39,857 nt of DNA from Betaproteobacteria bacterium (GTDB taxonomy: Bacteria > Pseudomonadota > Gammaproteobacteria > Burkholderiales > Casimicrobiaceae): NCBI GenBank assembly GCA_018971195.1, contig JAGXBK010000008.1:1-39857 (forward strand). Reading direction: 5' to 3'. The position numbers and the translations under genes are program-made. Below, piece after piece: positions 35,950-39,857 of this stretch. The notes under the pieces are model-generated. The model did no database searches, was not told the origin of the DNA, and was given only the letters and a program-made list of their open reading frames with translations. The first letter of the stretch is position 1. Every line of letters starts with the position of its first letter.

Positions 35950-36381
35950 ATGATCAAGGTACTGCTCCCCGTCGACGGATCGGCCAGCGCGACGCGCGCG
36001 ACCCGGACGCTGCTCGCCACGCTCGACTGGTACCGGGATCGCCCCGAAATCGACCTGATCGCCGTTCACCTGCCGGTGCCGCAGCTGCCGCACATGGGCG
36101 TCGTCGTCTCCAAGGACATGCTCGCGCGCTACTACGACGAGGAATGCGACAAGATGCTGGCGCCGGCACGGCAGCTGCTCGACGCCGCCGGCGTTTCCTA
36201 CCGCGTGCACAAGCTGACGGGGCCCATCGCCGAAACCATCGTCGCCGAGGCCAAAGCATCGGACAGCGACATGATCTACATGGGCACGCGCGGAATGACG
36301 GCAATCGCCAACATGGCGCTGGGCTCGGTGGCCACGCGCGTGCTGCACCTTGCGCAGACCCCGGTGGTCCTGGTGCATTGA
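35950..36381 (+). CDS. Universal stress protein, ATP-binding UspA type
   Basis: A single-domain 143-aa Usp. It starts MIKVLLPVDGS and carries the ATP-binding pattern G-x2-G-x9-G-S (GTRGMTAIANMALGS), then TPVVLVH at the C-terminus. Usp proteins of this kind are often induced by low oxygen or energy stress. The start at 35950 has AGAGAAG just upstream. It follows the ATPase by 6 nt and should share its transcript. Confidence 0.92.
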   Translation: MIKVLLPVDGSASATRATRTLLATLDWYRDRPEIDLIAVHLPVPQLPHMGVVVSKDMLARYYDEECDKMLAPARQLLDAAGVSYRVHKLTGPIAETIVAEAKASDSDMIYMGTRGMTAIANMALGSVATRVLHLAQTPVVLVH

Positions 36382-36387
36382 TCCGCC

Positions 36388-36409
36388 TGCGCGCCGGGGC
36401 CGGCGCGCA
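36388..36409. terminator. Bidirectional hairpin between convergent genes
   Basis: TGCGCGCCGG-GG-CCGGCGCGCA is a perfect inverted repeat with 10-bp arms in the 45-nt gap between the Usp and response regulator genes, which point toward each other. It has no T-run, as is common in high-GC genomes, but its place makes a shared terminator likely. Confidence 0.55.
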
Positions 36410-36426
36410 ATGCGGCGGGCGGCCCC

Positions 36427-37062
36427 TCAGGCGCCGGTGTCGGGCACCAGCCCGAGCTCGATCGCGATGCGGATCAGCTCCGGCATCCGCTCGACCTGGA
36501 GCTTGTCCATGATGCGCGCCTTGTGCACCTCGACCGTGCGCGGGCTGATGCCGAACTCGAGGGCGATCTCGCGGTTGTGCTGACCGCGGACGACGCGGTC
36601 CAGCACCTCGCGCTCCCTCGGCGTCAGGCGCTCGAGCTGTCGCCGCAGCACCTCGCGGCGCCCGGCCAGCGCGCGCTCCTGCGCATCCCGGGCCAGCGCA
36701 GCCTCGATCGTCTTGCCCAACAGCGCGTCGTCGACGGGCTTCTCCAGAAACTCGAAAGCCCCTGCCTTCAGAGCGGCGCGCGCGCTGGCAGCGTCCCCGT
36801 GCGCGGTCAGGACGATGATCGGCATGCCGATCCCCCGGGTCGCGAGCGCGGACTGGACGGCGAGCCCTTCGACACCCGGCATGCGCAGATCGAGCAGGAT
36901 GCAGCCGGACGCGGACGCATCGATCTCGGCGAGGAAAGCGTCGCCACTGGCGAAGGTCCTGGTCGCATAGCCGCGCAAGCCGAGCAGCAGCGATAGCGAG
37001 TCGCGGACCGCGTTGTCGTCGTCGACGACGTGGACGACCTGGCGCAGCGAGGCGACGCTCAT
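36427..37062 (-). CDS. FixJ-family response regulator
   Basis: A 211-aa response regulator with a receiver domain (acidic pair in VVDDD, phosphorylation site D58 in LLDLRMPG, FLEKP switch lysine) and a C-terminal LuxR-type helix-turn-helix (LTPREREVLDRVVRGQHNREIALEFGISPRTVEVHKARIMDKL). This is the FixJ/NarL layout. The ATG at 37062 overlaps the stop of the upstream sensor kinase (ATGA), so the two form a pair. Upstream in-frame ATG candidates lie inside the kinase gene. Targets are unknown; the nnrS neighbour suggests oxygen, redox or nitrogen-oxide control. Confidence 0.92.
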   Translation of the reverse strand: MSVASLRQVVHVVDDDNAVRDSLSLLLGLRGYATRTFASGDAFLAEIDASASGCILLDLRMPGVEGLAVQSALATRGIGMPIIVLTAHGDAASARAALKAGAFEFLEKPVDDALLGKTIEAALARDAQERALAGRREVLRRQLERLTPREREVLDRVVRGQHNREIALEFGISPRTVEVHKARIMDKLQVERMPELIRIAIELGLVPDTGA

Positions 37063-38669
37063 GCTGCGCTCGGGGCGATCGGCAGCGTGAAGCTGAACCT
37101 GCTTCCGCGTGCGGCCGCCTCCTGCCACAGGCGGCCACCGCCGGCCTCGACCAGCGATCGGCTGATCGCAAGCCCCAGCCCCATGCCGTGCGGCTTGCTC
37201 GTCGCGAACGGCTCGAACAGTTGCCCGCGCATGTCCGGCGCCACGCCGGGTCCGTTGTCGGCAACGCTGATCCTCACGAATTGCGCGCCATCGAGCGATG
37301 CGGAAATGGTCACGTTGCGCTCTCCCGCCGTCATCGTAGCCAACGCCTCGATCGCGTTGGAGACCAGATTATGCAGCACGATCTCGGCGTGGATCCGGTC
37401 GGCTTGCACGGCGGGCAGAGATGGCGGGCAATCGATGCGGCAATGCACGCCATGGCGCTCGGCGCGCTGCGCCGCCGTCGCGACGGCGGCCTGGAGGAGC
37501 CGGGTGACCTGGACGCGGTCCGGCCGCCCCGACCCGGTCCTGAAGAAATCCCTCAGGCGGTGCACGACGTCGCCCGCGCGCGCCACTTCGCGCGTGACCT
37601 TCTCGATGGTCTCTCGCAGCCTCGCCGGAGCACCGTCGCCTTCCGCCAGCATCACCTGGCAGGCTCGCGCATAGCTGCCGATCGCCGCCAGCGGCTGGTT
37701 GAGCTCGTGGGCCAGCGCCGACGCCATCTCGCTCGCGCCTGCAAGCCGCAGGCTGCGGTCGAGCTCGAGTTCCCGGTCGCGCAGCTGCCGGGCGATCGCC
37801 CGCCGCTCGGAAACCGTCATGCCGAGGAACAGGCCCGTCAGCGCCAGCGCGACCAGCAGGACCTGGAACTCGAGCACATCGCCGGTCGCATAGCCGCCCG
37901 CCCGCAGCGCGGCGATCAGCCCGACCTGGACGATTGCCGTCGCGACCACCGCGCCCTCGATGCCGTGACGCATCGCGACCCAGATCAGCGGCAGGAACAG
38001 CACATAGAAGAGCTTGAGCTCGTCCGCCCAGCCCGACTCGAACACGATCCACAGCGCGGCGAGGATCGCGGCAAGCTGCGCGGCCAGCTCCGGGACCGAC
38101 GCCCGGCTGCGCGGCCGCGGACGCCGCGTCAGCACGAGCAGCAGCGGTGCAGTCACCAGGATCCCGATCAGGTCACCGATCCAGAAATGGGCTGCAGCCT
38201 GCCAGAATTCCTCGACTGGCAGCTCCCCGCCCGCGCAGAACAGGCCGACGAAAGCGAGCGCCAGCGCCCCGGTGGCGACCGTCGTCACGGCCACGAGCAA
38301 AATGGCGTCGTGCAGCGAGGCGAAATCGGTGTCGAAGCGCAATGCGCCGCGCAACGCCGCCGCGCACGCGGTGTAGATCATGGCCGGCAGGGCCGCCGCG
38401 ACCAGAAGCAGCGGCCAGTGGGCGTGCGGGCCGCGAACCAGCAGGTCGGCGAGCAATGCCGCCGCGAACAGCCACGGGCCGTTGCGCGGGCCGAAGCGCA
38501 GCAGCAGGGCGATGCTCAACCCGGGCGGCGGGTTCCAGGGTGTGATCGCCAGCGGGGGCGCCACCGGGTAGATGTAGCTCGCCCAGTCGAGCCCGACGTA
38601 GCCCGCCAGATAGCCCGCAATCAGGCTGCCGTAGCGCCACCCCGAAATCCGGGCCCCCGTCCCCGCCAC
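37059..38669 (-). CDS. MASE1-domain sensor histidine kinase
   Basis: A 536-aa membrane histidine kinase. Residues 1 to about 300 hold eight or so hydrophobic helices with MASE1 features (YPVAPPLAITPWNPPPGLSI, FWIGDLIGILVTAPLLL). Then come the phospho-acceptor H321 (ALAHELNQPLAAI) and the ATPase boxes HNLVSNAIEA, DNGPGV and GMGLGLAI. There is no PAS domain, so any haem or flavin sensing as in FixL is not evident and the signal must come through the membrane part. The HELNQPLA box is typical of FixL/RoxS-type kinases. No ATG lies at the right place; GTG at 38669, 6 nt after the nnrS stop, is my choice, with moderate confidence. Confidence 0.85.
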   Translation of the reverse strand: MAGTGARISGWRYGSLIAGYLAGYVGLDWASYIYPVAPPLAITPWNPPPGLSIALLLRFGPRNGPWLFAAALLADLLVRGPHAHWPLLLVAAALPAMIYTACAAALRGALRFDTDFASLHDAILLVAVTTVATGALALAFVGLFCAGGELPVEEFWQAAAHFWIGDLIGILVTAPLLLVLTRRPRPRSRASVPELAAQLAAILAALWIVFESGWADELKLFYVLFLPLIWVAMRHGIEGAVVATAIVQVGLIAALRAGGYATGDVLEFQVLLVALALTGLFLGMTVSERRAIARQLRDRELELDRSLRLAGASEMASALAHELNQPLAAIGSYARACQVMLAEGDGAPARLRETIEKVTREVARAGDVVHRLRDFFRTGSGRPDRVQVTRLLQAAVATAAQRAERHGVHCRIDCPPSLPAVQADRIHAEIVLHNLVSNAIEALATMTAGERNVTISASLDGAQFVRISVADNGPGVAPDMRGQLFEPFATSKPHGMGLGLAISRSLVEAGGGRLWQEAAARGSRFSFTLPIAPSAA

Positions 38670-38674
38670 GCCGG

Positions 38675-39857
38675 TCAGCCCGGTTTGCCGTCGATGCGCG
38701 GCCGGGTCAGGATCGGCCAGTAGTGGACCGCATAGATTGCATAGGCCGCGGACCACATGCAGGCCGACGCGATCACCGCTTCGCGATACAGCGACATCGC
38801 GACGAGCGGCACGACGACGCGCGTGAACGCGGCGATCCCGACCAGCGCGTAGGCGGCGACCTCGTGGCGATCGGCGGCCAGCGGGCGTCCGCTGTGCCCG
38901 CGCGCGGTCCGGGTCATCATCCCGATGGTCAGCATGCCGATGGCGCCGACCGTCAGCGCGTGGATCGCGATCGGCATCGGAAGCGCACCCGCCTCTGCCA
39001 GCGCGCGCAGTGCGAGGTACACCGGGATCCACAGGTATCCGGCGTGCAGCACCCACACCAGCGGAACGCGGAGCGTCTGCCAGGGCCGCCACAACCATAC
39101 GCGCAGCCCCTGCACCAGCGCGCCCAGTGCCAGGACGGCGATCAGCGCCCAGGACGGCGCCTGCAGGAGATCGGCGACGAGCAGCGCGACGGCACTCGAC
39201 GGTGCGAGACGCTCGATCATTGGGTTGCGACGCGGCGCAGAGCCGCGCACGCCATTCGACGTGAACATCGGGATCACGCGGCCGCCCATCACCGTCATGA
39301 TCACCAGCACGATGTCGAGCGCGCCCTGCACGGCGTAGCGCTCAGGCAGGGCGACGACGCCGAGCCTCGACAGGTGTTCGGTCAGGTCGAGCGCGGCCAT
39401 CGCCAGCAGCAGTCCGATGAACAGATAGTTGCGCCGGTTGCCGCTGCGCAGCAGCGGCACGCCGATGCCCAGCGCCACGGCGACCGGGAACAGCGTGTCG
39501 ACGGCGGCCGCCGCAACCGGGTAGGGCGTCAACAGCAGCACCCGGCCCGCGATCCACAGGCCGACCAATGCGATCAAGGGCGCGCCGGAGGGGGTCGGCC
39601 GGCCCGTCCAGTTGCGCACGGCGGTGAGCAGGAAGCCCGCGATGACCGCCAGCGCAAAGCCGAAGATCATCTCGTGCGCGTGCCACATCGGGCCGTCGAG
39701 ATACGGATGCCTCAGCCATCCTGCGTACTGGGCAGCCCACAGGGCGATCGACAGCGAGGCGAAAGCGCTGGCGACGAGGTAGAACGGCCGCAGGCCCAGG
39801 CGCCACAGCGCGAACGCGTCGGGTGCCCCGGGCGGCGCCGCAGGCGCCTCGATGTCC
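38675..39857 (-). CDS. nnrS: NnrS family protein, 5' end cut by the window
   Basis: Partial multi-helix membrane protein of the NnrS family, linked to nitric oxide stress and denitrification and reported to bind haem and copper. The frame stays open to the window end; the reading begins DIEAPAAPPGAPDAF, then LGLRPFYLVAS and MWHAHEMIFGFALAVIAGFLLTAV, the family hallmark. GRVIPMFTSNG and an C-terminal AIHALTVGAIGMLTIGMMTRTARGHSGR, also typical, follow. The ATG at 39688 is not the real start, since conserved sequence precedes it. It is upstream of the kinase/regulator pair on the same strand and likely in the same operon. Confidence 0.92.
   Translation of the reverse strand, partial: DIEAPAAPPGAPDAFALWRLGLRPFYLVASAFASLSIALWAAQYAGWLRHPYLDGPMWHAHEMIFGFALAVIAGFLLTAVRNWTGRPTPSGAPLIALVGLWIAGRVLLLTPYPVAAAAVDTLFPVAVALGIGVPLLRSGNRRNYLFIGLLLAMAALDLTEHLSRLGVVALPERYAVQGALDIVLVIMTVMGGRVIPMFTSNGVRGSAPRRNPMIERLAPSSAVALLVADLLQAPSWALIAVLALGALVQGLRVWLWRPWQTLRVPLVWVLHAGYLWIPVYLALRALAEAGALPMPIAIHALTVGAIGMLTIGMMTRTARGHSGRPLAADRHEVAAYALVGIAAFTRVVVPLVAMSLYREAVIASACMWSAAYAIYAVHYWPILTRPRIDGKPG

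Overview
The window is a high-GC, densely packed stretch of proteobacterial chromosome. It has a complete narGHJI nitrate reductase operon, an NnrS-type nitric-oxide-associated protein, a five-gene Liv-type ABC transporter, short intergenic gaps and many ATGA/GTGA start-stop overlaps. Gene content and codon use fit a facultatively anaerobic, nitrate-respiring betaproteobacterium (Burkholderiales or Rhodocyclales-like). That placement is inference from content only. I see no rRNA, tRNA, CRISPR array, insertion sequence, integrase or phage gene.

Layout: (1) 17-6798, narG-narH-narJ-narI, + strand. (2) 6884-8620, an ArnT/PMT-like membrane glycosyltransferase, - strand. (3) 8746-13366, a branched-chain amino acid/amide type ABC transporter (binding protein, two permeases, two ATPases) with a strong hairpin between the first two genes. 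(4) 13351-14999, - strand, a RuBisCO-like protein coupled by an ATGA overlap to a small cupin. (5) 15077-20484, a stress/nucleotide block: a large kinase-P-loop-kinase fusion, a PRPP-synthetase paralogue, a DHH phosphoesterase and a phosphoribosyltransferase. (6) 20556-23271, - strand, an IclR regulator with two genes resembling the two halves of QuiC (3-dehydroshikimate dehydratase), both with altered metal-site residues. (7) 23672-30557, + strand, divergent from the IclR gene: CoA-acylating aldehyde dehydrogenase, citrate-synthase/citryl-CoA-lyase-like protein, thiamine-diphosphate enzyme, TIM-barrel isomerase/dehydratase-like protein, type I dehydroquinate dehydratase and a SnoaL/zinc-ribbon protein; a shikimate-dehydrogenase-like gene follows on the other strand. 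(8) 31475-36381, an MBL/beta-CASP nuclease diverging from a cytochrome c, P-type cation ATPase and universal stress protein set. (9) 36427 to the window end, - strand, nnrS (cut by the window edge), MASE1 histidine kinase and FixJ-type response regulator.

Two themes stand out. First, a perfect TTGAC-N4-GTCAA palindrome of the CRP/FNR type occurs three times (15028, 20546, 32870). In two of these a TATGAT -10 box follows at exactly the same 21-nt spacing, and the start codon lies only 6 to 8 nt beyond it, which suggests class II FNR-type promoters making leaderless or nearly leaderless mRNAs. The sites lie upstream of the kinase fusion, the phosphoribosyltransferase and the cytochrome c/ATPase/Usp set, so these genes probably form a low-oxygen regulon alongside nitrate respiration.

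Second, regions 6 and 7 look like a catabolic island under IclR control that mixes shikimate-type enzymes with a ThDP enzyme, an acylating aldehyde dehydrogenase and a citrate-synthase-like protein. Known quinate degradation does not explain that mixture. Together with the altered QuiC-like pair, it is the best candidate here for an undescribed pathway, perhaps a ring-opening route for a cyclic polyol acid that parallels inositol catabolism. The substrate is unknown.
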